DNA of 64,000 nt from a virus: the IMG/VR virus record IMGVR_UViG_3300044981_000029, positions 1 to 64,000 of that record; one strand, 5' to 3'. Below are positions 25,501-32,754 of the stretch, piece after piece. The notes below the pieces were generated by a model. That model saw nothing but the letters and a program-made list of their open reading frames with translations. It did no database searches and was not told the DNA's origin. Numbering within the stretch: the stretch's first letter is position 1; every line of letters begins with the position of its first letter. The translations under genes were made by a program, and so were the position numbers.

Positions 25501-25796
25501 TGGGTGTCGTAGGCCTCGGAGGTGCTGAGGGCGGCCTTTCTGGCTATGCCGTTTCAAAGCTGCTGGACAAGGGCGGCGAGAAACTGCTTGCCGCTCGGCA
25601 AGCTAGGAAACTGGACAATTCCCTCAACAATGTGGTGCCGCCCGCCAAAAAACCGGTTACGCCACCGAAATTCAAATCAGCGCGTATTCTGCCGATGAGC
25701 CTTCAAAACGCGCCGCGCCCGCATGGCATCAGTGCGTTGCAAGGACCAGTGCCAAGCGCAGCCGACGAGAAAAAGAAGAAATCCGGTAGGCCATGA
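22578..25796 (+). CDS. Large internal virion (ejection) protein, 1,072 aa
   Basis: GTG start overlaps the upstream stop (GTGA); an ATG seven codons later is possible. The N-terminal 150 residues hold two glycine-basic motifs (ADGGPVRF, AGGRVHKAGGG). The bulk is Ala/Gln/Arg-rich and helical. Two approximate internal repeats at about residues 689-755 and 834-898 share NATPEE-AN/TATPEE-AN, a leucine-rich helix and AIRQAMWQK/AVRQGVWQK. A C-terminal hydrophobic Gly/Ala stretch (AGMIGSALGVVGLGGAEGGLSGYAV) could insert in membrane. Probably ejected with DNA, like P22 gp16 and gp20. Confidence 0.6.
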   Translation: MRRNVHEMADRFKRLIAYDPLAGLRKKKRADGGPVRFSNFRRSKDIEDRRDEDPATVQPTKPGPIEPWLSQQTAATAHAGKMARSLGVDDIPQAAQDIHSSFLERNSAADQNRRAGGRVHKAGGGAMSDEDMGIAPAAPAVMSDADMGIGAAPTSGGIASYLPKAITDIPHEAYQATADQVKNIGNAWTDMRSRHAAQAEKDKSASGSFFDPGAMLGSLKDVADTGKAVVSAAAVPFAPIEGSAKSAVGHPMADAEHIIGTIINPKVAAQDNPDLMYENAKKDVSTALSAARPKGMAMSKAPGDWFPKITPQPPETHMYIRGHDLGAMQGRAPTAGPYEIPADAPSYQHSSQIPPPPEPAAAANTAAAGEFGIDLSRGQATGDLDTIRYEDMAARGAYGPDAQKKASDFFNKQFQDTQSAGRTVGQQTAGAAPIVDSPSEAASAVGSEVSDRAAQARSLQAQTEQHAATEAESQRGILSDQNRALNEAIQGGALPVEGPREAGEVVGQNVRQAAAASKADFQAKYKEFGSLPGEFDVSAVQGMGNRVKNELTFGDNPVIVDEGTPAASRAIQALDEMSQPKITNLADPRAPPSPADITAVSLKGVDQMRKRLVGYYQQAKSSGNASDVRATRAVMNGFDGQIERAITEGLFSGDPRALQALQEARASYSRYQRTFSPQGAGDDVGTAMRRIVDRNATPEETANMIIGSGKIGSAGLPVRIADRLEQVLGADSDSWSAIRQAMWQKASQARNSAGAIDPARSAASINDFTGSTLAQRMFTGQERAAMRAHAQGIQDLDRNIEQLPATQTAARTRQAYQDTFGGADLGAAPRAAFQRMVEGTATPEEIANGVFKVIGAGNPGHVARTLQAIERIVGPNSEAMGAVRQGVWQKLTQAAEGKDQPGAQKAMQAINEFLHGSGKTIAEQLYSPQELALMDRYQKALKLTIIPKYARTNSDTAPALLAAVRKYAGMIGSALGVVGLGGAEGGLSGYAVSKLLDKGGEKLLAARQARKLDNSLNNVVPPAKKPVTPPKFKSARILPMSLQNAPRPHGISALQGPVPSAADEKKKKSGRP

Positions 25797-25835
25797 AACG
25801 AGCAGCCAAACCACAACGAGATAAATGAGGATCAT

Positions 25836-26414
25836 ATGCCAATCATTCCCACGAGCCACGATCGAAGCTTTATTCCGTATCCGCTGGGGTATGACCCGAA
25901 GTTCGAGGCGTGTCTACCGGATACGCTCAAGCAAGAAGGCGGCTATTCGAACGACGCGCACGACCCCGGCGGGATGACCATGGAAGGCATCATCCAGCGG
26001 GAATACGACCTCAAGCGCAAGCAATGGGGTCTCGCCACACGCTGGGTCAAGGACATCAGCGCCGACGAATACCGGACGATCTATTACACCGACTATTGGA
26101 TGCCGCACTGCCCCGCTCTGCCGGCCGGGCTCGATCTGGAGTTCTTCGACCTCGACGTGAATGGCGGCCCGCACCGCGCCGTGGAGATCCTGCAGAAGAC
26201 GCTCGGCATCGCGGCTGATGGTCAGTGGGGCGACATGACCGAGAGCGCCGTGAAGGATCTGACCGCGGCCGGCGATGTTACCAGCGCGATCGAGAACTAC
26301 AAAGTCTACCGCGAGAAGTTCTACCGCGGGCTCTCGACGTTCCGATATTTCGGCACCGACTGGATTCGCCGCAGCGAGGAAATCGCCACCGAAGGTAAGG
26401 CTATGGAGGCGTGA
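25836..26414 (+). CDS. Endolysin, glycoside hydrolase family 108 type
   Basis: 192 aa. The EGGYSNDAHDPGG block (Glu34 proposed catalytic) is the GH108 signature, usually EGGYvn-p-DPGG. A following YTDYWMPHCPALPAGLDLEFFDLDVNGGPHRAVEILQKTLG matches the second conserved block, and the C-terminal region looks like the peptidoglycan-binding part (GQWGDMTESAVKDL). The enzyme would cleave the glycan strand of peptidoglycan from inside at the end of infection. No signal peptide or SAR segment, so it needs a holin. Confidence 0.85.
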   Translation: MPIIPTSHDRSFIPYPLGYDPKFEACLPDTLKQEGGYSNDAHDPGGMTMEGIIQREYDLKRKQWGLATRWVKDISADEYRTIYYTDYWMPHCPALPAGLDLEFFDLDVNGGPHRAVEILQKTLGIAADGQWGDMTESAVKDLTAAGDVTSAIENYKVYREKFYRGLSTFRYFGTDWIRRSEEIATEGKAMEA

Positions 26415-26617
26415 CCCACCCCGCCGAAACAGAGCTAAAACCGCTCATCGGCCGGGAGTTATTCGACGCCTATAACGAGATCCAAGACATTGCGTCGGCT
26501 CACCATTTTAGCATAGTGATATTGGGACCGCACATGAAAAACATCGCGACGCAGTCCGACCGCCTGAACGTCCACCGGGACGAGGATTTCATCATCACCG
26601 AATTCACGATTGGATAG
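26411..26617 (+). CDS. Peptidase inhibitor I78-like small protein, 68 aa
   Basis: GTG start overlaps the endolysin stop (GTGA). The layout (LIGRELFDAY ... IVILGPHMKNIATQSDRLNVHRDEDFIITEFTIG) resembles the I78 serine-protease-inhibitor fold: L-G-x-x ... R-I-x-x-G ... D-R-L-N-V-x-x-D-x-x-x-I. The N-terminal signal peptide usual in bacterial I78 proteins is absent. It could protect phage proteins or inhibit host proteases; the match is by eye and tentative. Confidence 0.5.
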   Translation: MTHPAETELKPLIGRELFDAYNEIQDIASAHHFSIVILGPHMKNIATQSDRLNVHRDEDFIITEFTIG

Positions 26618-26621
26618 GGCC

Positions 26622-26777
26622 ATGCTGACAATCTGGGTGCTGTACATCGCCACCACCATATGGACCGAGCAGGCTGCGGCGATGCTTCCCGACAAACCCT
26701 ATATGGACAAGGCATCCTGCGAGGAGGCCGCAGGCGAGCGCGTGCACGTCTGCATTCCGATGGAGAAAGACCGATGA
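26622..26777 (+). CDS. Small protein with hydrophobic N-terminus, 51 aa
   Basis: ATG at 26622 after TAGGGC. Residues 1-20 form a hydrophobic stretch (MLTIWVLYIATTIWTEQAAA) that may act as a signal or membrane anchor. CEEAAGERVHVCIPMEK follows with two Cys that could form a disulfide. It overlaps the next ATG by four bases (ATGA). It may be a periplasmic or membrane lysis accessory protein. Confidence 0.5.
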   Translation: MLTIWVLYIATTIWTEQAAAMLPDKPYMDKASCEEAAGERVHVCIPMEKDR

Positions 26778-26929
26778 CCCCAACACCAGAGCAGATCGCG
26801 GCCGGCGTGGCTGCGGCGAAACTGCAAATCCCGTTCATCTATCGGCATCTCGTTTCCGATGTCGAGATTACCGCATTCGTCACCAAGGTATTGACAGCCG
26901 CGCTCAACGCGCCAGCAACAGGAGCATAG
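26774..26929 (+). CDS. Hypothetical protein, 51 aa
   Basis: ATG overlaps the previous stop. Sequence MTPTPEQIAAGVAAAKLQIPF, then a helix (SDVEITAFVTKVLTAALNAP). No recognised domain. It lies in the lysis-region string of coupled small genes. Confidence 0.5.
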   Translation: MTPTPEQIAAGVAAAKLQIPFIYRHLVSDVEITAFVTKVLTAALNAPATGA

Positions 26930-26933
26930 GACA

Positions 26934-28055
26934 GTGGAACAAATGAAGAAGATCACATTTCTCGGGTGGCTCGGTATTATCATTCTTTTCAACAGCACTT
27001 TGCTCGGCGGCGCGAGTCAATTGGGCGACCTCGCTTTGACACCGGAGGTGGTAAAGGCAATTCTGGCGGTCGCTACGCTCGGAAACGGATTCCTCGGCGG
27101 CCTCGTGACCATGTTCTCGACGCAAGCCTCTCAGACCAGCAACGTGATTGCAGACCCGGAAGCGCAGCAGGCCATCATCAGGGCGGTTCTCGCCATGCCC
27201 GGCGTTGAGCACATGGAAGTCAACGCGCGGGCCAATCAGACCTTGGCCGCGCTCGCCGTTGATCCGAATGTGCCGAAGATCGACCCGGAGCCGCAGGCCA
27301 AGATTGCAGTCGCCAAAACGGCAGCATCTGCGGCTGCAATGATCGCGCTCCTCCTCCTGGGAGCCATGGCATGGCCTGGGGACGCCAGCGCGGCAGTCAA
27401 GCTCAAGACACCTCAGCAGGTGGTCAAGGATGTCAACAACTTCATCAACCATCCAGCCACCACCGTTGAGAGCGCCCTACAATCCGGCTTATCGCAGCCG
27501 ATGATGGATCTCCAGACCTTCTTGCAAAGCGATCTTGAGGGGGCTGCGGCGCTGGCGATTCAGATCCCGTCTGTTCAGGATGGCAATGGGCAGGCATGCT
27601 GGACAATGTTGCAGGGAGCGAGCGCCGTATTCAAGGCACATCCGATTCCGCTCACCTTGAAGGTTGCCACCGATATCGAGGCCGCTCGGCTTCTCGTGAT
27701 CACAGCAAACAAGATTTGCCAGAACGCGCAGTGTACCCAGGTCTTCAACGAGATATCAAACTCGATCAAGACCGTAGCTCCAATGTCGCTATCGGTTCCC
27801 AGCATCACTTCGCTTTGCTCTCAGGTGCCTCAGATTGCTGTGGTGGCACCTACTCCAGTGGCCGCGACTATCATCGCGCCGGCTTCCACCGGCACCCAGA
27901 CATCACCCGTCGTAGCGCCGGCCACCATTCCTCCGAATACAACATTCACATCGCCATCAACCGGCAATCCGTCGCTTGGCGCCGGCCCCGTCAATCCAAC
28001 CACAGCGCCTGCGGTAACCCCGCCGGTGGTCGCTCCAGCCCCGGCCCAGCCATGA
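26934..28055 (+). CDS. Membrane protein with Pro/Ala-rich tail, holin candidate, 373 aa
   Basis: GTG start. A transmembrane segment at about residues 8-25 (FLGWLGIIILFNSTLLGG) and a second at 115-135 (TAASAAAMIALLLLGAMAW). The region between and after is helical, and the last 70 residues are low-complexity Pro/Thr/Ala. It lies just after the endolysin cluster, so it may be the holin or another membrane factor in lysis; larger than typical holins, hence tentative. Confidence 0.5.
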   Translation: MEQMKKITFLGWLGIIILFNSTLLGGASQLGDLALTPEVVKAILAVATLGNGFLGGLVTMFSTQASQTSNVIADPEAQQAIIRAVLAMPGVEHMEVNARANQTLAALAVDPNVPKIDPEPQAKIAVAKTAASAAAMIALLLLGAMAWPGDASAAVKLKTPQQVVKDVNNFINHPATTVESALQSGLSQPMMDLQTFLQSDLEGAAALAIQIPSVQDGNGQACWTMLQGASAVFKAHPIPLTLKVATDIEAARLLVITANKICQNAQCTQVFNEISNSIKTVAPMSLSVPSITSLCSQVPQIAVVAPTPVAATIIAPASTGTQTSPVVAPATIPPNTTFTSPSTGNPSLGAGPVNPTTAPAVTPPVVAPAPAQP

Positions 28056-28234
28056 GTCAGAAGCAGTCCACCGGATCGTTCGACGACGGCTTCGATGCGG
28101 CACTCAACGAGATTGGCCCGATGTTTGACGATTGGGACAAATTGAGCAATGACGCGCGCAGCCAGATCGGAGCGATTGCGCCCGCATTCGTCGCCAAATT
28201 GGAGCACCTCAAGGCAACGGTGGACAGGTCATGA
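28052..28234 (+). CDS. Small acidic protein, 60 aa
   Basis: ATG at 28052, overlapping the upstream stop by ATGA. Sequence SQKQSTGSFDDGFDAALNEIGPMFDDWDKL, then a helical basic end (FVAKLEHLKATVDRS). No motif. It shares a four-base overlap with the permuted peptidase gene at 28231. Confidence 0.5.
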   Translation: MSQKQSTGSFDDGFDAALNEIGPMFDDWDKLSNDARSQIGAIAPAFVAKLEHLKATVDRS

Positions 28235-28734
28235 TCATCCCAGTCGTCAAGATCCGGTTCGTCCGGCATAAGGGCATCGCAACCGATCTGATCAGTTGGC
28301 GCGAGGGAACGTGCATGCCGTTCACGCCATCGCACGCGGAGTGCGTAACCGATGAGGGGACGTGTATCGGAGAGTTCGGTTTCGGTGGGATGAAAGAGAA
28401 TCCCGCAGGGTACGATCTCGATGGCATGGATGTGCTGCCCGATGGCCGCAAGTGCGAACTGATCGTTCCGCTGACCGTGACGCAGGCTCAGCACGATGAA
28501 TTCTACACGCTGGTCAGAGGTTCCATCGGCGAGGGCTACGACTGGAATGCCATTTTCGGCTTTGCGTTGACGGGTCACCATCATGATGTGAACCACGCCT
28601 TCTGCTCGGCCAAGATGTTTCTGCTATTGCGCAAGATCGGCTACTTCAAGTGGCCGGTCATCACGCCCGGCCACGAAATCGATCCACGCGACCTCATGCT
28701 TATTTTGTCTGTTTGCGTTGAAATACCCCATTGA
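28231..28734 (+). CDS. Permuted NlpC/P60-like (YiiX-type) cysteine peptidase
   Basis: 167 aa. The candidate catalytic His is at residue 35 (PSHAEC) and Cys at 125 (NHAFCSAKM), with His before Cys as in circularly permuted papain-like NlpC/P60 enzymes such as YiiX. VGSIGEGYDWNAIFGFAL between them matches the usual substrate-binding region. It probably cuts peptide cross-links or a lipoprotein linkage in the envelope. It sits between endolysin and membrane proteins of the lysis region. Family call is moderate. Confidence 0.6.
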   Translation: MIIPVVKIRFVRHKGIATDLISWREGTCMPFTPSHAECVTDEGTCIGEFGFGGMKENPAGYDLDGMDVLPDGRKCELIVPLTVTQAQHDEFYTLVRGSIGEGYDWNAIFGFALTGHHHDVNHAFCSAKMFLLLRKIGYFKWPVITPGHEIDPRDLMLILSVCVEIPH

Positions 28735-28777
28735 GCGGCGACTGTCTCCAGTATTTCGGAGAAGACTGGGAATTAAG

Positions 28778-29101
28778 ATGCTGTCAGGCGATTTCCTGGG
28801 GATCAATCTGCGGGACTTCGCCATCGGAATGCAAGGCGGTTTCGCGGGTGTGTACCTGCTGCGGAAACCGAAGGCAAAATTCCTGCTTGCCCATGGCATG
28901 GTGGGAGGGGTACTCGGGAACTACGGTGGGTTTGTGGCGCAGGCATTGATCGAGAAGACGGCGCACGAAATGTGCATCACGATATCGCATGACGCGTCGT
29001 CAGATTTGGGATGCCTCATCGTCGGCTTGTGCGGCATGGCTATCCTGCACAAAATCGTAATACCCTACATCGAATCGAAAGGTAAAAGGCTGACAAAATG
29101 A
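28778..29101 (+). CDS. Small membrane protein, holin candidate, 107 aa
   Basis: ATG at 28778; an earlier TTG at 28718 would overlap the previous gene. Hydrophobic stretches are at about residues 15-28, 36-53 and 72-90 (CLIVGLCGMAILHKIVIPYI). Two or three membrane passes and short length fit a holin better than the larger protein at 26934. No dual-start motif is obvious. It overlaps the next gene by ATGA. Confidence 0.55.
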   Translation: MLSGDFLGINLRDFAIGMQGGFAGVYLLRKPKAKFLLAHGMVGGVLGNYGGFVAQALIEKTAHEMCITISHDASSDLGCLIVGLCGMAILHKIVIPYIESKGKRLTK

Positions 29102-29652
29102 ACAGCATAGTTGTTGGATATTTCGCTCTTGCCATGGTCTGCACCTGCCTGCTCACGTATGTCATGGTTAAATACCTGGAGCAGCAGCGCGGCATGAAGA
29201 AGACGGATCAAGATCCTCCGTGGCTTCAAACGTCCAGAAAATATGCATTCTTCATCTGCTCCCTGCTGATGGGTTTATCTGCAGCCGCAGCATGGAGAAC
29301 AGGGGAGATTTCCCCTTATGCTGTACTCATACTTCTCGCGTCGGTCGTGATGATCCTCGCATTCAACGCCATCTCGCAGCACAGGCGAACACCTCCCGAA
29401 GATCGCGGCGACGGCATCGAGGACATGCCGTGGCCCGGCTCGCTGAGTGCTCAGTTTGGCCATTATATCTCGCGCGCCGATATGGAATTGATCCGAGCGG
29501 AGATTCTTCGAGTCGACGAGGGCCAAATGTTGACCCACAGATATCTCGAGGCCATGCACAATCACCTGCAAATCAAGCCGCCACCGGCCATCATCCCAGC
29601 CGATACCCCCGACGTGATAGTTCTGCGACCTCGCAAGGCTGAGGACAGGTGA
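29098..29652 (+). CDS. Membrane protein with three passes, 184 aa
   Basis: Transmembrane segments at about residues 4-25, 48-65 and 73-92; the C-terminal half is soluble and charged. It could be a holin or an inner-membrane spanin partner, since it has a long cytoplasmic or periplasmic tail. Coupled to both neighbours by ATGA/TGATG. The exact role cannot be decided from sequence. Confidence 0.55.
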   Translation: MNSIVVGYFALAMVCTCLLTYVMVKYLEQQRGMKKTDQDPPWLQTSRKYAFFICSLLMGLSAAAAWRTGEISPYAVLILLASVVMILAFNAISQHRRTPPEDRGDGIEDMPWPGSLSAQFGHYISRADMELIRAEILRVDEGQMLTHRYLEAMHNHLQIKPPPAIIPADTPDVIVLRPRKAEDR

Positions 29653-30554
29653 TGCGGAAACTTGCCATTGTAGCCGCCGCAGTCGCGCTTGCTATCACGG
29701 CGGCGCATGCATTGACCGGAAATCAGCGCGTTTTGCTGATGGGCAAGAAGACGGCGGTAGTCGCCTCGTATTCCGGCCCCGGCGATGTTGTGACGGGCGC
29801 TACAGCGTTCTATGGCCTTCGCGCCTACAATAAGGCCTATGCGACCGGAACAAACCACGCGATCAACATTCGCAGGACCAGCGATAGCACCACCACCGAC
29901 ATAAATATCCTGACGAATGGCAGTCTCGACGTTGCGACCGCAACATCGTTCTGCGCCGCGACAACGTGCTTCGTGGATACCATTTACGATCAGGTCGGGA
30001 CGCATACGCTCATCCAGGCCACGACGACAGCGCAGCCACAACTGACATTCAATTGTCTGAACACGACACTACCGTGCCTCACATTCACGGCGGCATCGAC
30101 GCAGTTTCTGTCCGGTGCATTTACGACGATCGCGCAGCCCAACACGTTTTCGTTCGTTGCCGAGAGGACCGGTGCTGCCACCATGGGTGCCGTGCTGGGT
30201 GCCGACAACGCGGCTCAAGCCGGGTTCAATGCTGTTGCGAATCAGGCGTTTATTTTTGCGGGAACGACGCAGGCGGTAAGCGCGACGGATAGCGCCCTGC
30301 ATGCGACACAGGCTGTCATGCAGGGCGCCACATCAACGATGAATGTCGATGGAACGTTGTCTGGATCTCTCAGCGCTGGCACCAGTTCGATCGCAACACC
30401 GCTGCAGCTCGGTGCTAGTGGTGTAGGGACAAACCCACTCAACGGGCTGTTTGGTGAGGCGATTGTCTTCGGAGGCATCGCAGTTCCTCCCACAAACCAG
30501 ACGACGCTTTGCCACAATCAACGGCTTTATTGGGGGTCTGGGGGAACGTGCTGA
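29652..30554 (+). CDS. Alpha-L-arabinofuranosidase B-like / lectin-fold surface protein, 300 aa
   Basis: ATG at 29652, coupled to the upstream stop (TGATG). A signal-like N-terminus (KLAIVAAAVALAITAAHA) precedes a block matching the catalytic/lectin region of arabinofuranosidase B proteins (GLRAYNKAYATG ... NIRRTSDSTTTDINIL ... NGSLDVATATSFCAATTCFVDTIYDQVG). Concanavalin-like strands follow (NTFSFVAERTG). In phages this fold usually binds or cuts sugars at the host surface. Its placement before a GH5 enzyme suggests a polysaccharide-targeting pair. Activity is not certain. Confidence 0.65.
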   Translation: MRKLAIVAAAVALAITAAHALTGNQRVLLMGKKTAVVASYSGPGDVVTGATAFYGLRAYNKAYATGTNHAINIRRTSDSTTTDINILTNGSLDVATATSFCAATTCFVDTIYDQVGTHTLIQATTTAQPQLTFNCLNTTLPCLTFTAASTQFLSGAFTTIAQPNTFSFVAERTGAATMGAVLGADNAAQAGFNAVANQAFIFAGTTQAVSATDSALHATQAVMQGATSTMNVDGTLSGSLSAGTSSIATPLQLGASGVGTNPLNGLFGEAIVFGGIAVPPTNQTTLCHNQRLYWGSGGTC

Positions 30555-31951
30555 TGGCGAACATCCCGCAATCGGAAATCGTGCCGATAGTTGCGTCGCT
30601 GCAGTCGATCCTGCAATCCGCGAGCCAGTCGCCTGCTGGCGCTCCGCTGCTGCCAGGATCGTATCCAGCGACTATGACCGATCGGTACGGCAGCACGTGG
30701 GGATTCTCCAACGCTTCAACCCCCGGCGTGCTGCGCAATGGGGTTGCCAACGGCGGTGCCGGAGCGGTGATGATCCAGATGGATGTTGTCGGCGATGCGT
30801 GGGTCGAAGGCGCTCCTGGCGTCTGGTATCTGTACGGATTCGCTGGTCCGTATGTGCAGCAGATCTCTGGCCCGAACATCGGCACCGCGCCACTATCGCA
30901 GGCCCGCGCGCTGGTCGCGAGCCTGCAATCCATCGTCACACAGCTCGCATCCGCATTGGTGCAGCCAGCGCCGCCACCGGGATTGCAGGCCGATATCGTC
31001 GCGCTCGGTAAGCTCGCCGTCCCGATGGGCGCGAATCTGTCCGGCGCCGAATTCACATCGAACCACATTCCCGGCGTGCTCGGCACCGACTATTTTTTTG
31101 ACACCGTGACCGTTCCATATCTGGTCGGGCTCGGTGCCCGCAAGATCCGCATCCCGTTCCGACTTGAGCGCATTCTTCCGGGTTGGCCATCCAGCCTCAC
31201 GCTCGACCCCGCGCACATCACATGGCTGCAGGGCATGATCACGGCCAATCCGAGCGTCACGTTCGTGCTTGATGCGCACAACTTCGGCTTGTTCGTGATC
31301 GGAGGAGCGGCGTTCGGCATCGGCAACTCGGGCGGACCCACCACCGCGCAATTCGGTGCCATGTGGCTGGCCATTGCTGAGACGTTCGGCGGATATGCCA
31401 ACGTCGAGTTCGACCTGATGAACGAGCCGGGCCAACAAACCGTCGCCCAGATCGTAGCCATGGACAACGCGGCGATCGCAGCCATCCGCGGCGGCGGTTT
31501 CGCCAACCGGATCTGGATTGAGGGCGCGTCATCGACGGCCGGGTCGAACTGGACCACGACCTCGGGCAATGCTGCGATGCTTGGCCAGATCGTGGATTCC
31601 GCAAGCAACTACGGTTTCATGATTCACCAATATGGCGATGCGACCGGCTCGGATATCGCTCCGGTCACCGTCCCAACCTCAGTCGCTACGAATTTGACGC
31701 TAGTAACCGCATGGGCGCGCACAAACGGCGTCACGCTCATGCTTGGCGAGTTCGGCACCGATAGTGGTGTGGCTGGCTTGCAATGCATCACTGACACCAT
31801 GAACTTCGTTTGCCAGAATCAGGACGTGTGGCAAGGCGGCGTGACGTGGTGGAACGCCGGCCTGGAGGTTGGTGCTGCCATCAGCGCGCTGACCACGGGC
31901 AACCCGCCGACGCCAAATCCGCAACTGACCACGCTTGAACAGTTCTGGTAA
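30554..31951 (+). CDS. Glycoside hydrolase family 5 (cellulase-like) enzyme
   Basis: 465 aa from the ATG at 30554 (TGATG with the previous stop). The C-terminal ~310 residues show the GH5 (beta/alpha)8 plan: GARKIRIPFRLERI, VTFVLDAHNFG (conserved H-N), DLMNEP with acid/base Glu291, and MLGEFGT with nucleophile Glu399. Both catalytic Glu are present, so it should be active on beta-glucan or a related exopolysaccharide. The N-terminal ~150 residues are a Ser/Ala-rich domain that may attach it to the virion. Cellulase-type enzymes are uncommon in phages. Confidence 0.8.
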   Translation: MANIPQSEIVPIVASLQSILQSASQSPAGAPLLPGSYPATMTDRYGSTWGFSNASTPGVLRNGVANGGAGAVMIQMDVVGDAWVEGAPGVWYLYGFAGPYVQQISGPNIGTAPLSQARALVASLQSIVTQLASALVQPAPPPGLQADIVALGKLAVPMGANLSGAEFTSNHIPGVLGTDYFFDTVTVPYLVGLGARKIRIPFRLERILPGWPSSLTLDPAHITWLQGMITANPSVTFVLDAHNFGLFVIGGAAFGIGNSGGPTTAQFGAMWLAIAETFGGYANVEFDLMNEPGQQTVAQIVAMDNAAIAAIRGGGFANRIWIEGASSTAGSNWTTTSGNAAMLGQIVDSASNYGFMIHQYGDATGSDIAPVTVPTSVATNLTLVTAWARTNGVTLMLGEFGTDSGVAGLQCITDTMNFVCQNQDVWQGGVTWWNAGLEVGAAISALTTGNPPTPNPQLTTLEQFW

Positions 31952-32388
31952 TGGCTCCCACAGAGCGATCATCTGCCGGATGGATACAGACGATGATCGG
32001 GGCTGCTACGGCAATAATCGTGACCGGCACAAGCATGTACGGGGTCGTCATCGCTCCAATGCAGTCTCAGATCGCGCGATTGATTGACGGTCGCGAGAAA
32101 GACCACGACCAGCTCGCGGCTCTTTACACATCCATTCAAACCAACGACGAGTACAAAAAGACCATCCGAACCGAGTTGGAATGGCTGCGCGCGGATTTGC
32201 TTCGTATTGGCGCACAGGCAAATACATTGGATGAAGTGCATAAGGATCGAGCTGGACAGGCAGCGCAGATCGCCGATCTTCAAGCGCGTTGGGAACGTCT
32301 CGACCACCACAATGATGAGATCGAGAAGACGCTGCAAGGTCAGATCGACGGATTGCGCGACCGCATGATGTTGCCCGTGGCGAAGTGA
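31951..32388 (+). CDS. Membrane-anchored coiled-coil protein, inner-spanin candidate, 145 aa
   Basis: ATG overlaps the upstream stop (TAATG). One transmembrane segment at about residues 13-35 (MIGAATAIIVTGTSMYGVVI), then a long charged helix/coiled coil (DHDQLAALYTSIQ ... KDRAGQAAQIADLQARWERLDHHNDEIEKTLQGQIDGL). The type-II membrane plus coiled-coil layout is that of inner spanins. No outer spanin lipoprotein gene overlaps it. Confidence 0.5.
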   Translation: MAPTERSSAGWIQTMIGAATAIIVTGTSMYGVVIAPMQSQIARLIDGREKDHDQLAALYTSIQTNDEYKKTIRTELEWLRADLLRIGAQANTLDEVHKDRAGQAAQIADLQARWERLDHHNDEIEKTLQGQIDGLRDRMMLPVAK

Positions 32389-32561
32389 AATTCCTGGCCA
32401 AATGCGCCGCCTCGATCAGCAAAAACCTCGAACGAAGATGGGTGCTGATGAAGTTCGAGGCCGATCAGGGTCATTTCAACGGAGAGATCGCGAAGAAGCT
32501 CGGTGAACTCGAACCGGACAAAACATACCGGATCACGATCGAGGAGGTTGACGGTACTTAA
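32385..32561 (+). CDS. Small hypothetical protein, last rightward gene of the late region, 58 aa
   Basis: GTG start overlaps the upstream stop (GTGA). Sequence MKFLAKCAASISKNLERRWVLMKFEADQ with a C-terminal strand LEPDKTYRITIEEVDGT. Its 3' part is duplicated in degenerate form at 33612-33678, inside the leftward block. It converges on the leftward gene at 32572 with only 10 bases between stops; no terminator was seen there. Confidence 0.6.
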   Translation: MKFLAKCAASISKNLERRWVLMKFEADQGHFNGEIAKKLGELEPDKTYRITIEEVDGT

Positions 32562-32571
32562 TGTGACTACG

Positions 32572-32736
32572 TTAGGACAACTTATCCAGATGGAACGGAT
32601 AGCTGCCGGTCCAGTCGCGTAGATCGCCCTTGGCGCGCGGCATTTCATCTTCGCGAAGCCATTGACGGACGCGTTCGGCATAGATCGCGAAGTCTTCGCC
32701 GGGCTCGCGCTTTGGAATATTGGCACCTTGTTTCAT
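32572..32736 (-). CDS. Hypothetical protein, 54 aa
   Basis: ATG at 32736 preceded by GAGG. Sequence begins MKQGANIPKREPGEDFAIYAERVRQWL and ends in GSYPFHLDKLS. Hydrophilic and probably helical. It is the last gene of the leftward block and converges with the rightward late genes. No function recognised. Confidence 0.55.
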   Translation of the reverse strand: MKQGANIPKREPGEDFAIYAERVRQWLREDEMPRAKGDLRDWTGSYPFHLDKLS

Positions 32737-32754
32737 CGGTTATCCTCGGTCACG

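Noticed and set aside
25677-25859. A hydrophobic 60-residue minus-strand frame at the end of the ejection gene
   Set aside because: It has membrane-like composition but lies on the opposite strand between two rightward genes, with no ribosome-binding site or neighbours on that strand.
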